Assembly: GCA_021014325.1 (NCBI GenBank)
Contig: CM037472.1
Coordinates: 6,386,001 to 6,450,000 of the forward strand
Source: Plazaster borealis
Taxonomy: Eukaryota > Echinodermata > Asteroidea > Forcipulatida > Labidiasteridae
Direction: 5' to 3'
Length of the DNA: 64,000 nt
Below are positions 35,610 to 46,830 of the stretch, in pieces. Made by a program: the position numbers and the translations under genes. Under the pieces are notes generated by a model, which was not told the DNA's origin, ran no database searches, and saw only the letters and a list, made by a program, of their open reading frames with translations. Each line of letters begins with the position of its first letter. The first letter of the stretch is position 1.

Positions 35610-36440
35610 ACAGACATTCTGATATTTTTGAAGGCAAAGAAACATCTACGGCTATTTTATTATTATTATTATACATTTTTTTAAACGCATAAACACCATA
35701 TTATCGCTTTAAAAAGTATAAAATAAACTTTGAAAAAAAAATTAAAATAAATGCCGACCATAAAACCTACTAAAGTCACACAGATCACTCAGGTTCACTT
35801 CAGACATTTTGTTGTACGTATGGCTTAACCAGGACACCGTACATCGAAAACTGGACAAAGTCAAACTCTGGGGGCGCCACTGCAGGGGGTCAAAGATTGG
35901 ACTGTGGTGTGAAAGCTGCAACGTTCATCGAGCGTTATTCGATAATTACAAACTTCTAATAAACAAAGGAAGGTAATTAGGACATCAGTTGATACAATGC
36001 ATTAGTGGGGTTTTTAATTCAAAGAAAAGGCATAGTACATCGAAAACCGGACACGGGAGGATATATATATATTTATGACATAAATTAGAATAAATTTGAG
36101 CGAAAAAATGCGATTAATAACAATAGTTTTCTTAGCAACTACCACGCACACCAGTAGTGAGAGATGGTTTGCTTTTAAGTAGAACAACGATGTTTGCTTT
36201 AGTTGAGACGGGATAAAGATGCTACAGCAAGGTTTTTTGCTTACCAGTAAAAAAGTTGTTATTACAATTTTTTGACCACTTCCCTTAATTTTTTTCTTGG
36301 CAGATTTTAAAATAAATTCTCCTCAAGCAGCTGTATGAAATTAGGATTTCATTTTGTTTTTGTTTTTCAATGAATGTTTCTATATGCATATACGAACTTT
36401 CACATTCATACAAGAAAATTTGACACCAAACAGATGAGAC
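35610..36440. other. No gene recognised
   Basis: AT-rich intergenic sequence downstream of the second C11orf68-like gene with a short (TA)n run near 36061. Nothing else supported. Confidence 0.5.
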
Positions 36441-36443
36441 GAT

Positions 36444-36640
36444 TGTCACTGTGGTCGAGTGGTTAGACTGCAGGACCTGCACTCCAGGGTTGTGGGTTCC
36501 AATCCGGTCAAGCTAAACCGTTGTCTTCTAGTTATTGAAGCGCAATTTATTTAAGTTTTCAATTTGAAATCATAGACCAGTGTTTGTATGAGAAAGATTG
36601 GCTGATGCCAGCTTGGCGTTTATATACCCTTTTCTTCTAG
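36444..36640 (+). mobile_element. tRNA-derived SINE, plus orientation
   Basis: A-box TGGTCGAGTGG at 36452-36462 and B-box GGTTCCAATCC at 36495-36505 (one base from consensus) are spaced as in a tRNA gene. The sequence does not fold to a complete tRNA with aminoacyl stem. A non-tRNA body ('gagaaagattggctgatgccagcttggcgtttatat') follows. The same body and head recur in opposite orientation at 37170-37440, which defines a SINE family. Confidence 0.75.
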
Positions 36641-37169
36641 TTATTGAATCACATTTTTTAAATCTTTTTTTTTTTTTTAATATTTAATTTTTACCGAGTT
36701 CCCTTAAGATCTACTTAACAAACAAACCAGAAAAAAATGATAAGTGAAATATATCACTAGCAAGATGATATGGCTAACAACCCCCCCCCCCCCCTATATG
36801 TAAGAGAGGCATGGACTTTTCCTCTTCAGTCTTGACAGTGTATTTGTAATGATACCGGGGTATTATTTGTAATCCAAAATATGACGGGCTTTACGGTGTT
36901 TTCCTTACAATTCCATTGGTGCTTACATGTTTGGAGAAGGGAACAATATTGCTGGTCTTGTTTTAGCTGCCTGGCTGTATTTAAAATGCATGAGGTAGCC
37001 AAAGACAAGTAATTAACTTTGAGGCGGAATCGCAAACAATCTTTCGCATAAAATGAAGATTAAACGGAAAACAAAATTTAGCGTGGACATCAATTGGACA
37101 TTTCAAGATGTGTTACAACATTGGCTGTGTAAACTCACATTGTTTGTTTGTTTGTTTGTTTGTTTGTTT
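36641..37169. other. No gene; simple repeats between the inverted SINE copies
   Basis: Poly-T at 36663-36678, poly-C at 36781-36794 and a (TTTG)n run at about 37140-37180. No gene recognised. Confidence 0.5.
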
Positions 37170-37440
37170 GTTTGTTTGTTTAGATGATTTTCCCGTCAAG
37201 GGAACTTGGCAAACTCCCACAAGGGGATATAAACGCCAAGCTGGCAACAGCCAATCTCTCTCATACAATCATTGGTTTAACGTCTATGATTATGAATTAC
37301 ACAAATCAACAAATTGTGAATCACTAACTAGACGACAATACTTATTCTAGTCGTTGTGAAATCAGCGGTTAGATTGGTAGGATTCGAACCCACAACCTTG
37401 TGATTGCAAGTCCTGCAGTCTAACCACTGGACCACAGTTT
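37170..37440 (-). mobile_element. tRNA-derived SINE, minus orientation
   Basis: On the minus strand A-box TGGTCCAGTGG (37434-37424) and a perfect B-box GGTTCGAATCC (37390-37380) precede the body shared with 36444-36640, ending at the (TTTG)n tail. Better preserved than its plus-strand relative. With that copy it forms a 1-kb inverted pair. Confidence 0.78.
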
Positions 37441-37639
37441 ATCTTTTTTTATCAGTTTCTTACAAGCAGTTGACTTTAAAACTTGGTTGAAGGGAAAGAG
37501 AGTGGCTTTAGATCATTTTAGGAAAAAAAAGTATAAACCTTCTAAGTTGTGTAATTATGGTGAATTATTTAAGACATGAAAAATTTCAGAGGAAAAAATA
37601 TTTCAGATAATAAACTATTAAAGCTATAACCATGCAACC

Positions 37640-38430
37640 TGTGACATCACATGTTTACAAAAGAGCCACAGGGCATGGACTGCATGCAGGCACAACTTGT
37701 ACACAGCTCTATGAAAGAATTTGTTTAACCTTATATTATTTTATGGAGATTGCACTGTCTGATTTGATGACATGAAACAAGGGGGGAACATTTCAAAAAC
37801 TTGTTTTTTTTTCCATTTTTACGTTTTTAACTCTTGAATTTAAGTTTACATTATAACTCAACATGTAATATTTCCCATATATGACCAGTGTATTCTCGGC
37901 CCTGTATGTACAAGGTCACTCTTTTTGTAAACAAATGGTGACAATGGTCTTTAGTTTCCTGTAAATATTTTATACATCGTTGTGAATCAGTGCTAAGGCT
38001 ACAAAGAGTGTTTTTAATAAACACAACATAGTAAAATGTTGTGGTTTAAAGCATTTTCCATTTTAATTGTTACTGCACTTTAATGGAGCATTTTATTAAA
38101 TATTAACAATTTTTTCCTTACTTGCATGCTGAATTTAAAAAAAAATCTATTTTCTCCTTACTCACACAACGGAATAAGTCCAAATTGTCACAGGTTTATT
38201 ATTTCATGTATTATGATCAAACATATAATAGGCCTAATACCTTAAAGTCGGCAGAGAGTGTTTTAAATAAACCCTAAATGATAAAGTGTTATGGATAAAA
38301 GCATTTTTCATTTGACCTCGTACTGATGAAATGTTCACCATTTTATTCCTTACTTGCACATCGGCCGCTCTAGGCCTCCGTAATTAGGGACTTTCCCCAG
38401 TGTGTGAAATCCCGACTCTATTGCGCAGAC
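37640..38430. repeat. Diverged, rearranged relative of the 3.4-kb tandem unit
   Basis: 'acctgtgacatcacatgtttacaaaagagccacag.gcatgg' (37649-37680) is the reverse complement of 3970-4015. In contrast, 'aaaatgttgtggtt.aaagcattttccattttaatt' (38032-38068) and 'ctctaggcctccgtaatta.ggactttccc' (38369-38400) match 3236-3270 and 3340-3370 in direct orientation. The tandem unit thus belongs to a dispersed family. Confidence 0.7.
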
Positions 38431-38499
38431 CATGCGCAGACGAACTAGAAGCCGTTTCCGCCATTGCATGAAGTCACATTAGAACAGACAGCAGTTGCA

Positions 38500-38998
38500 G
38501 TTCTACATTGACCACTCAATCTATGCAAACGTCAAGAGTTGTGTGTGCTAGAGAGGTAAGTTAAGCACCATTTATTGACATGTTTACAACAGTAATTGTT
38601 CAATGGTCAGATAAAAATAGATACGAAACAATGTTTCAAGATACAGTAATTCGTTTGCATGCAGTGCAAGCGTGCGGATAGCCTACTGACGCGGCATTGA
38701 CATTGTGAGTGTACAACCATGTAACATACCTCTGCGTAGCCACATTCTAGTGGAAGTTAATGTTAAATTGTCCTCGAATGTCTAATGAGGTAACCAACTT
38801 CACTCCGGTTACTCCTAGAACTACGATAGGGGAATGGACCTCCTAGTTTTAGGAGTAGGTAGAGCTAATATAACAAAATAGTACCAGACAGTGTTCATGT
38901 TTTGTGTGATCATGCAACCATATACATGAAATAACAAACCTGGATTAATCTGATGTGTGCCACGAGAAATAGTAATCAGTAAGCTTTCAGATTAATAT
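38500..38998. repeat. Diverged copy of the gene-2 leader/first-intron segment
   Basis: A donor-like 'agagaggtaagtt' near 38555, then 'gtgcggatagcctac', 'gtgtacaaccatgtaacatacc' and 'ggttactcctagaact' occur in the order seen at 32850-33480 and 40850-41940. No C11orf68-like coding exon follows. Confidence 0.6.
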
Positions 38999-38999
38999 T

Positions 39000-39883
39000 A
39001 AAGGCACCTGGCAGTGGTATTTTGTCAAAATAAAGCCTTTGTCGTTAATATATACATTTTGATGAGTGGAATGTGAATAAACAATTAACTAAGGTTCAAA
39101 TATTGTGTTTTTATTTTAATTAAACATTTAAAAATAGGCCCCCGTTTACATGGCGCTATTCGTGACGTCAATCGAGGCGCGGGATATTTGAAGAGAAAAT
39201 GTGTAGTCTGGCCCTGTACATTACGTCTGGGTACCTGATCAGTATGATGCATTTTCGTATTCGGACGTCACCCAATGCAATCCTAGGAGAGTGTACAGTC
39301 GACGTTTATACGAGGTTTTCACCGGTCCCGAACTGTCCCATGCGCGTTTCTATGTCTTAAAAAACGGAAGATACGAGCACGGTCATAACGAGAACACGGA
39401 TAATACGAGGTAATTTAGCGGCCCCGTGATGAGGCGCGGCATACAGCTCAAGTCGATCCGAACACCAGAAACATGTTCGCTGCAGCGCTGAAAACGACCC
39501 GGACCACTTTGCCCTCGGACCACTTTGCCCTCGTTAGCCTGACTTTCGATGCCCGTAACTGCCTATATAGGGATCTGCAGTAAACAAATGCTAACTGACC
39601 CCATCTTTAGTCGTTTTGCTGCATCCAGCAGTAATACACCTGGTCGGCATTGCCGGGAAAATGCACGAAAAATCCCTTTTTTGGGATAACCAAACGAAAC
39701 GTACAAGCTCACTACTGGCACGTAAATGCAGGCAAGTTCGAGGGGGGTCGATGTTCGGTCGCGGCGAAGTCTGCCTCGATTGACGTCACAAAAAGGGATG
39801 GGCGGAGTCACCTTCAAACAACTTTGTCAATTTTTTTCACATATAAATCGTGACAAACAATTACTCAAAAAAAATGTTTATTG
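39000..39883. mobile_element. TTAA-type element remnant with internal inverted arms
   Basis: Starts TTAAAGGCACCTGGCAGTGG. 'gtgacgtcaatcgaggc' near 39162 pairs with 'gcctcgattgacgtcac' near 39773. The expected right terminus is missing and the miniature element at 39884 begins there, at a TTAA. This suggests one element was interrupted or truncated by insertion of another. Confidence 0.5.
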
Positions 39884-40259
39884 TTAAAGGCATCGTACAC
39901 GTTTGGTAATTGTCAAAGACCAGTGTTCTCATTTGGTGTATCCCAACATATGCATAAAACAACAAGCCTGTGAAAATTTGGGCTCAATTGGTCATCGAAG
40001 TTGCAAGAAAATGATGAAAGAAAAAACACCCTTGTTGTACAAATTTGTGTGCTTTCAAATAGGAATAAAAGGCTTCTAGCTAGAAGTCTTTTATTATTTT
40101 AGTGAGAAATTACCTCTTTCTCAAAAACTACGTTACTTCAGAGGGAGTCGTTTCTCACAATGTTTTATACTATCAACAGCTCTCTGTTGCTCGTTACCAA
40201 GTCAGTTTTTATGCTAATATATATTTTGAGTAAATACCAAACGTGTACGATACCTTTAA
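39884..40259. mobile_element. Miniature inverted-repeat element, TTAA ends, family member 1 (376 bp)
   Basis: TTAA-AGGCATCGTACACGTTTGGTA ... TACCAAACGTGTACGATACCT-TTAA. The terminal inverted repeats are about 24 bp and the TTAA fits a piggyBac-type target duplication. A second member lies in the opposite orientation at 52862-53237. A central hairpin 'cttctagctagaag' is present and no coding. Confidence 0.88.
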
Positions 40260-40785
40260 AAGGGGTAGGCCTACAGCGCCCCAATTACCGGGTCTAGCCT
40301 GTTGACCCTCTATGATCATTGTGAAAATTGTCTATCTAATATGACCTGACCGTGGCAGTGAATTTCATGATTTGATGTTTATGACTTGTCTTTGTTGAAA
40401 TAATACTACTTACCAAATACCAGTATTCAGACTGTAATATTCTTGGACTGGCAGAATCGCTATGATGGTAAGAAAGATTAGTTTGGTCTAATACCGAGCC
40501 TGTCATTTTTGACACCGCTATTGCCAGCCACGTATACGTGTATGTGACAGCCATTATAAAATTGTCGAGATCATCCAGCGCAGCCGCAGACCGCACACAA
40601 GCCGTCCCATAACGACACACAAACTCATTGCTTGGCCTACACACAGATTACCCAGACTGTCAGTACTTATTAGCGAGCGCAGCGATAACCTGGGAGATAA
40701 GATTATATTCTGTGCCGCTAAAAACCGAGGCGAGATTCTTCCTTTTTGACCTTAAATACTGACACAAATCTGGAGTATCGGGTGC
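40260..40785. other. No gene recognised
   Basis: Unassigned. Short minus-strand open frames (40336-40644, 40660-40956) have no family features, and part of the second overlaps the duplicated leader sequence. Confidence 0.4.
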
Positions 40786-40789
40786 TCTG

Positions 40790-42190
40790 ACCCTGGACAA
40801 CCCGTAGACCCATAACAATTGGAGCAAAGACGGAGCTAAACTAGTCAGGAGAGGTAAAGTATAGTTCATTAAAGGGGATGCTAATCTTAAAAGGAAAGAT
40901 GAAAACTGTATGGGGAAACTTGTGGTTTTCGAAGAGCATGGAATGACTGAAGACAATAAACATGTGCTTGTTCACAGTTCTATCAGTCACTTGAGGGCGA
41001 CAAATAGATGCAAATGGGTGCACCACACTAATAAGGCCAACATTAATGTGCCAAACTAACTATCATAATTTGTAAACCCACAGTTACTTTTGAAAAATAA
41101 CGTTTTGGGGTCATGCAATTAATATATTACGTAATTATAACAATATACCAGAACCTTGGGGTTCTGTGCTTCAACTTCTTATGAGATTTGATAAGTTTAA
41201 GCTTTAAAAGTGGTCCTATCTAGCTCTAAATTGGAAGAGTGCCTCATGAAAACTGGCAGCAAGTCGGGGTTGTTTTTTGCTGGGGTAATTAGCAAAAATA
41301 CCAAACGGCTGATCTGCCAAAAACAAATTGAAAGAAATCTGCAGTTTAGTTGTCTGAAAATTATTTGATTGGTTTTCAAGAGGCTGAGAGACTTGAACAT
41401 AATTATTTTTTGAGTATTTTTGAATATTAAGCATTTAGCATTGGTTGCTATGGGAGTTTATTTAGTGTGGTGTCCTCAATTATGCAGGAAATACAGACCT
41501 ATCCTGATTGGATACATTATAATATGGTAAGACAAAATAGTATCCGCCCGAGGACAGTGCGCACGAGAGGGTTTAGACCGAATGTTTCTATAGTTACACA
41601 TTCTGGCTTTGAAAGACCTCATATACAAAATGACAAGGTGATACTTCACTAAAAAGAACTGTCAAGTTCACCACTGGCCAAATTTTTCAAACCAGTTTGT
41701 ATTATACAAGATTGGTAGCTGCACAGTGCGCATGATCGACAGGGTGCGGATAGCCTACGCATTGACAACTTGAGTGTACAACCATGTAACACCAGTGCGT
41801 ACCCACATTCACAGTGGACGTTATAATAATGTGATCCAATGAGTAATAAGAAACCAACTTCACCCCGGTTACTCCTAGAACTGTGAGGTTCATATTATTG
41901 TCTCTATGCAACTATAGGGGAACGAACCTCATAGTCTTAGGAGTAGGGCTAGGTAGAGCTAAGCTAACAAAATAGTCGCAGACAGTTATCATGTTTTGTG
42001 TGATCAACCCATGTACATGATGTAAAAAACCTGTGACATTTTTTGATCAATCCGATGTGTGTCGGGAGAAAATAGTGAAAATGGTTCTGGTATGAACTTC
42101 ATAATCATTTAAGCTTACAGATTAAAATTAAACAATTATGTTTTTATCCTTACCATTACCAATCCTGTATAATCAACAGTATTGGAAACA
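40790..42190. repeat. Second copy of the gene-2 leader/first-intron region, with an insertion
   Basis: Matches 32775-33720 in the same orientation ('acaattggagcaaagacggagctaaacta', 'ggggatgctaatctt', 'cacagtgcgcatgatcgacagggtgcggatagcctacgc', 'tgtgtgtcgggagaaaatagt'). It lacks the TATATAA ('cccataacaattgg' instead of 'cccagtgcgtatataacaattgg') and carries a 450-bp insertion at 41021-41472. No DUF1917 coding exon follows before the satellite. Confidence 0.85.
41021..41472. mobile_element. About 450-bp insertion with short terminal inverted repeats
   Basis: Begins CACCACACTAATAA and ends TTTAGTGTGGTG, giving an 11-bp terminal inverted repeat. The paralogous segment at about 33011-33021 ('atgcaggtgtcctc') is uninterrupted and serves as the empty site. 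The target duplication is unresolved because the junction bases (ggtg) are ambiguous. No transposase coding inside. Confidence 0.7.
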
Positions 42191-42540
42191 TTTCCGCATA
42201 ATTGGAAATGGGTGGATTTAACTTTTCTCTCCTTAAATATTTGAACAAGTTATACGAGTTGTTTTGTTCATGTAAAAAAACTAATTAAGTTCTTTGTATT
42301 AAGTTCCTATCTCAAGACGCACTTTTTCGTCAGAAAACTGGTGATTCCCATTGGTTTTTGAGATGATGATAAACTTCTTTGAGAAAAACACAAAATAAAC
42401 ATATCTCGACAACAATTCTTATTTTTGAGCAGTAAATATATGTATTTGAGAAAATGAAGCAATGTCTTTACATGACTCAATTTTTTATTGAACACTTACA
42501 GGTAATTACTAGCTTACTCACCACAGGTTGAACTATACAT
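42191..42540. other. No gene recognised
   Basis: AT-rich sequence between the duplicated leader segment and the satellite array. No supported feature. Confidence 0.4.
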
Positions 42541-43506
42541 CATAAAGCCAAGGCATACATGGTAGGGGACACAAATTGGCGTCCCTTACTCAACCAACCT
42601 GTATGTTAAACTATGCATCATAAAGCCAAGGCATACATGGTAGGGGACACAAATTGGCGTCCCTTACTCAACCAACCTGTATGTTAAACTATGCATCATA
42701 AAGCAAAGACCAAATGGTAGGGGACACAAATTGGCGTCCCTTACTCAACCAACCTGTATGTTACACTATGCATCCTAAAGCAAAGACTAACATGGTAGGG
42801 GACACAAATTGGCGTCCCTTACTCAACCAACCTGTATGTTACACTATGCATCCTAAAGCAAAGACCAACATGGTAGGGGACACAAATTGGCGTCCCTTAC
42901 TCAACCAACCTGTATGTTACACTATGCATCATAAAGCATAGGCCAACATGGTAGGGGACACAAATTGGCGTCCCTTACTCAACCAACCTGTATGTTACAC
43001 TATGCATCCTAAAGCAAAGACTAACATGGTAGGGGACACAAATTGGCGTCCCTTACTCAACCAACCTGTATGTTACACTATGCATCATAAAGCATAGGCC
43101 AACATGGTAGGGGACACAAATTGGCGTCCCTTACTCAACCAACCTGTATGTTACACTATGCATCATAAAGCATAGGCCAACATGGTAGGGGACACAAATT
43201 GGCGTCCCTTACTCAACCAACCTGTATGTTACACTATGCATCCTAAAGCAAAGACTAACATGGTAGGGGACACAAATTGGCGTCCCTTACTCAACCAACC
43301 TGTATGTTAAACTATGCATCATAAAGCAAAGACCAACATGGTAGGGGACACAAATTGGCGTCCCTTACTCAACCAACCTGTATGTTACACTATGCATCCT
43401 AAAGCAAAGACTAACATGGTAGGGGACACAAATTGGCGTCCCTTACTCAACCAACCTGTATGTTAAACTATGCATCATAAAGCATAGGCCAACATGGTAG
43501 GGGACA
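42541..43506. repeat. 78-bp satellite array, subfamily A, about 12 units
   Basis: Unit 'catggtaggggacacaaattggcgtcccttactcaaccaacctgtatgtta.actatgcatc.taaagca.ag.c.aa' repeats with strict 78-bp spacing. The variable bases (cataaagcataggcc, cctaaagcaaagact) alternate along the array. At 43507 the array switches to subfamily B inside the shared 'gggacac.aattggcg' core. Confidence 0.93.
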
Positions 43507-43875
43507 CAAATTGGCGAACCCTAAGAGTCTTGTCTATGCTGCAGAATAGAAGTTTATCATACAGGTTGGTATGATAAGGGACACAAATTGGCGTACCCTA
43601 AGAGTCTTGTCTATGCTGCAGTATACAAAGTTTTTCATACAGGTTGGTATGGTAGGGGACACCAATTGGCGTACCCTAAGGGGCTTGTCTATGCTGCAGT
43701 ATACAAAGTTTTTCATACAGGTTGGTATGGTAGGGGACACCAATTGGCGTACCCTAAGAGGCTTGTCTATGCTGCAGTATCATACAGGTTGGTATGGTAG
43801 GGGACACCAATTGGCGTACCCTAAGGGGCTTGTCTATGCTACAGTATCATGCAGGTTGGTATGGTAGGGGACACA
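43507..43875. repeat. 78-bp satellite array, subfamily B, about five units, forward orientation
   Basis: Unit 'ggtatggtaggggacac.aattggcgtaccctaag.g.cttgtctatgctgcagtatacaaagtttttcatacaggtt' (78 bp, with shorter 67-bp versions). It is bounded on both sides by subfamily A sequence, with the transition in the shared core. It is the reverse complement of the large array at 56765-59265. Confidence 0.92.
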
Positions 43876-44128
43876 AATTGGCGTCCCCTTACTCAACCAA
43901 CCTGTATGTTAAACTATACATAAAGCAAAGGTCAACATAGTAGTAGGGTTCGTAAATTGCATCTCTTACTCAAAAAACATGGAAAAATTACTTGTCTGAA
44001 AGTGTTAATTTGTGTCTGAAGCATTATCAAATTCATCATCTTTGCGTTTCAGTTCATTAGCTGTTATTAAAGTGTTAAGTGCCCTTTCCTACTTAACATA
44101 AATCCCCACAGAATAACATAGTTCAATG
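43876..44128. repeat. Decayed subfamily A unit and unique spacer
   Basis: One degraded A unit ('cgtccccttactcaaccaacctgtatgttaaactatacataaagc') and a more diverged relative to about 43985, then unassigned sequence up to the pseudogene exon. Confidence 0.7.
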
Positions 44129-46136
44129 TTAATTTGTCTGTATACGGTTTGGCATTCCTGCCAGTACCCGCGTTCCTTGTTCTCCACTCTTTAAGCGATG
44201 GTCCTTCCTCCAATGCACCTAAACAGTTGATTCATCCTTCTCCAGGACAGTGGCAATGTCGGGTCTGCCCTTGTTTTCTTCAAGATGAACTGGGTCACCT
44301 ACTGCAATCTTATCCCTGCTGGTTGCTACTGTGACATCTCGGTTCCTTGTCTTCCCCTGGTCACCAATACATACATAAATTTAGAAATGAATTTAGAAAT
44401 AAATTTAGAAATGCATGTATAATAGGAAATAATGTTGAGTTAAAGAATGCAACGCTTTTGAAGTATCTCTCTTGTTTTTGGTTTCGTTTGCTGTCTGTTT
44501 ATTTGTTGTTTTTCAGGGCTGGGGTTTAAAAATAATACAAAAATTGATGCATTTCTAGCAAATATTTATGTTAAACTAACAGTTAAACATTTTGAAGATA
44601 ACTTCAAAATAATTGAGGGAAGCCTTTTTCTGGTCACAGCAGTGTGTTTTTTAGGTTAGTTTTTTTTCTAAACTTTGTAACTTACTTCATAACTTCAGAT
44701 TAGGAAAGATGATAATTTGGTGTTCATAATTTTTTTTTTTTTCCTTTACTTAATTTTCTGATATTTGATTCAATTTTATTGTTGCTGGCCTTTTTCTGCC
44801 AATGTGGATTAGGTATAAAACAGTTTTACAATACTTTCACCAAACTTCTCTTAAATTTTTTTTATACAATACTCACCGGTGGATAATTCATAGCAATAGC
44901 TACTTTATCCCTCATCATTTGCATTTGGTTGTCTTGGATGGGCTCCACTGCTGTTTCTCTGAAACGTGCCAATCCTTTCAGCTGCTGAAGTGGCCAAGAA
45001 CTAACCTCTCGTGGAACCTAGGTTTTATACATCGAATAAGAAGTAACACTTTAAGACAATATAGTTAAAAGAAACAAATCAAAGTACATCTTTGACTCTT
45101 ATGAATATAGGTAATTTCTTCTAAGGTCGAAATACACTTTCCAAAAAAGGCTAAATCATTTACAAATTTTAAACAGTTATTAAAGGGCTGTCTACGTTGA
45201 CGGTTTATAGTGATGCCACTTAGTTAATGATTTATTGCAATTCAAGTGTGTTGTTGAAAATCAATTTACATTTCAGAAACAATCACATACCTCTTCCATT
45301 TCACCAACATGTTCCAGAAAATTCAGCCGTCAATCTCTGGCACAGTTAGGCAACCTAAGCTTGTAGCCATCACTGAAGAGAAGATCCCAATGTAAGGATG
45401 GCACGTCCATCTTTTCAAGGATAGGTTTCACCCACAGGGGTGATTCTGTTATATCAGGAAAACTCTGTAAGAATTAAAAACATTTACCACTGTACATGTA
45501 GTTTGTATCAATACTGTACTTGATGTAATAGTGAGTAAGCAAACCGACCAGAGACGGTTGCACTTGATGTAATAGTGAATATAAGCAAACCGATCAGAGA
45601 CCCCCCGCCCCCCCCCCCCCAGTTGTGATGCTTTTTCCTGTCTGCTTAGCATGGATGGTCCAAGCTCAGAGCATTAAACACTCAGCTCTACCATGTGCTG
45701 CTGTTATATAACAGGGCAAACCCATGTCTATAGTCTTAAGGACAGCAACCTCCGGCATGGCATCTTAACTGCTAAAATACAATAATTGTATGGTAGTAGT
45801 CAACACCCAACAGTATGAACGAAACAGCAAAGGAGAGAACTTTATGCATGTTCCAATTGTACTTGTTTATTTCTTGTTTGTGCGTACTTTGACATGGGTA
45901 TAAGACAGCAAGTTTCAAACCTTTAAGCAGCGCAGTCCCCTGGAGTAGTCTTTAATTGAGTCGGTGACATTGTGCTTTAGATGTGGCTCCCATGGTGAGG
46001 TCACCCACATCCACCTTAGACAACTTAAACCACTGAGGTGGCTGTGGTTTTGAAACTCCCCATAAGTCACTGAGAAGAAAAGGAAACTAATTTAGAACTT
46101 GAAATGAAGTAAAATTTCAAGATTTGTTGTTTGATT

Positions 46137-46200
46137 GAATAGGGACTTGAACTCAATACAGCATGCAAGCTCTCTACCCACCTGAGCTATCAAGTATTAC
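46137..46200 (-). mobile_element. tRNA-like SINE head fragment
   Basis: 'gaatagggacttgaactcaatacagcatgcaagctctctacccacctgagctatca' on the plus strand is, read in reverse, an A-box-like 'gatagctcaggtgggtagag' followed by a B-box-like 'gagttcaagtccc'. It resembles a tRNA-derived SINE head without a recognisable tail; it abuts the foldback at 46198. Confidence 0.55.
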
Positions 46201-46464
46201 TATACCTCATTCATATTCATGACCGAGAGTCGAATTCTCACTGTTCCATTCAACATCACGTGCCAGATGCTGTATTTACTGTTACTCAAGCGCGCACGCG
46301 AGTATTCACGCACATGGTAAGTACGCATGACAAGTAGACTGTCACCCGGGCAGCCCGTGTGACAGTCTACTTGTCATGTGCTTTACGATCGTGGAACTAG
46401 AGAATATCATTGACAGTAATGATGCCTTCTCCACACAAAAACTGAATATGTATGAGGTATAGTA
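46198..46464. mobile_element. Foldback element of about 267 bp
   Basis: 'tactatacctcattcatattca' at the left pairs with 'tgaatatgtatgaggtatagta' at the right. Nested at the centre is a strong hairpin 'atgacaagtagactgtcacccgggcag...cccgtgtgacagtctacttgtcat' (46326-46379). It lies inside the DUF7869-like pseudogene's intron region. Confidence 0.85.
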
Positions 46465-46470
46465 AAACAA

Positions 46471-46630
46471 AATATCACATGGTTTGTGGGTGAACAGTCT
46501 TTATTAGCTCCTCGGTATTGAAAGTTGACAAACTAGTTCCCTCAACTTCGCCTCGGGAACTAGTTTGTCAACTTTCACTACCTCGGGGAGCTATTAACAT
46601 CGACTATTCACCCTCAAACCATGTGATATT
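46471..46630. mobile_element. Second foldback element, about 160 bp, almost fully palindromic
   Basis: 'atatcacatggtttg.gggtgaa.agtc' pairs with 'gactattcaccctcaaaccatgtgatat'. The centre 'agttgacaaactagttcc' pairs with 'gggaactagtttgtcaact'. Adjacent to the preceding foldback with only six bases between them. Confidence 0.88.
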
Positions 46631-46744
46631 TGTATACTGTAGCAGCCCATGAGATTGGTTTGGATACAGCTCTTTGTATACAAGCTCTACAATAGACAAC
46701 GAGGAATCTGATTGGCATACTATGAAATTAATGTAAATTTTTAG

Positions 46745-46830
46745 CAATTAAACTTTGAGCAAACCAGGACTCAAACCGAGGACCTCTGGACTAACCAGGG
46801 GTAACCAGCACTCACCAGGGGTGAATGACT
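46745..46830 (-). mobile_element. Possible SINE head fragment
   Basis: 'gagcaaaccaggactcaaaccgaggacctctgga' resembles a reversed B-box region (ggtttgagtcctgg). The A-box part is not clear, so this is tentative. Confidence 0.35.

Noticed and set aside
36444..36512. Functional tRNA gene
   Set aside because: A and B boxes are present but there is no convincing acceptor stem or anticodon arm, and the sequence continues into a repeated non-tRNA body, which indicates a SINE.
42714..43867. Repetitive open frames in the forward satellite arrays
   Set aside because: Same artefact as in the reverse array.
42541..43985. CRISPR-like array (regular repeats)
   Set aside because: Repeats are contiguous 78-bp satellite units without unique spacers, in an intron-bearing eukaryotic context.
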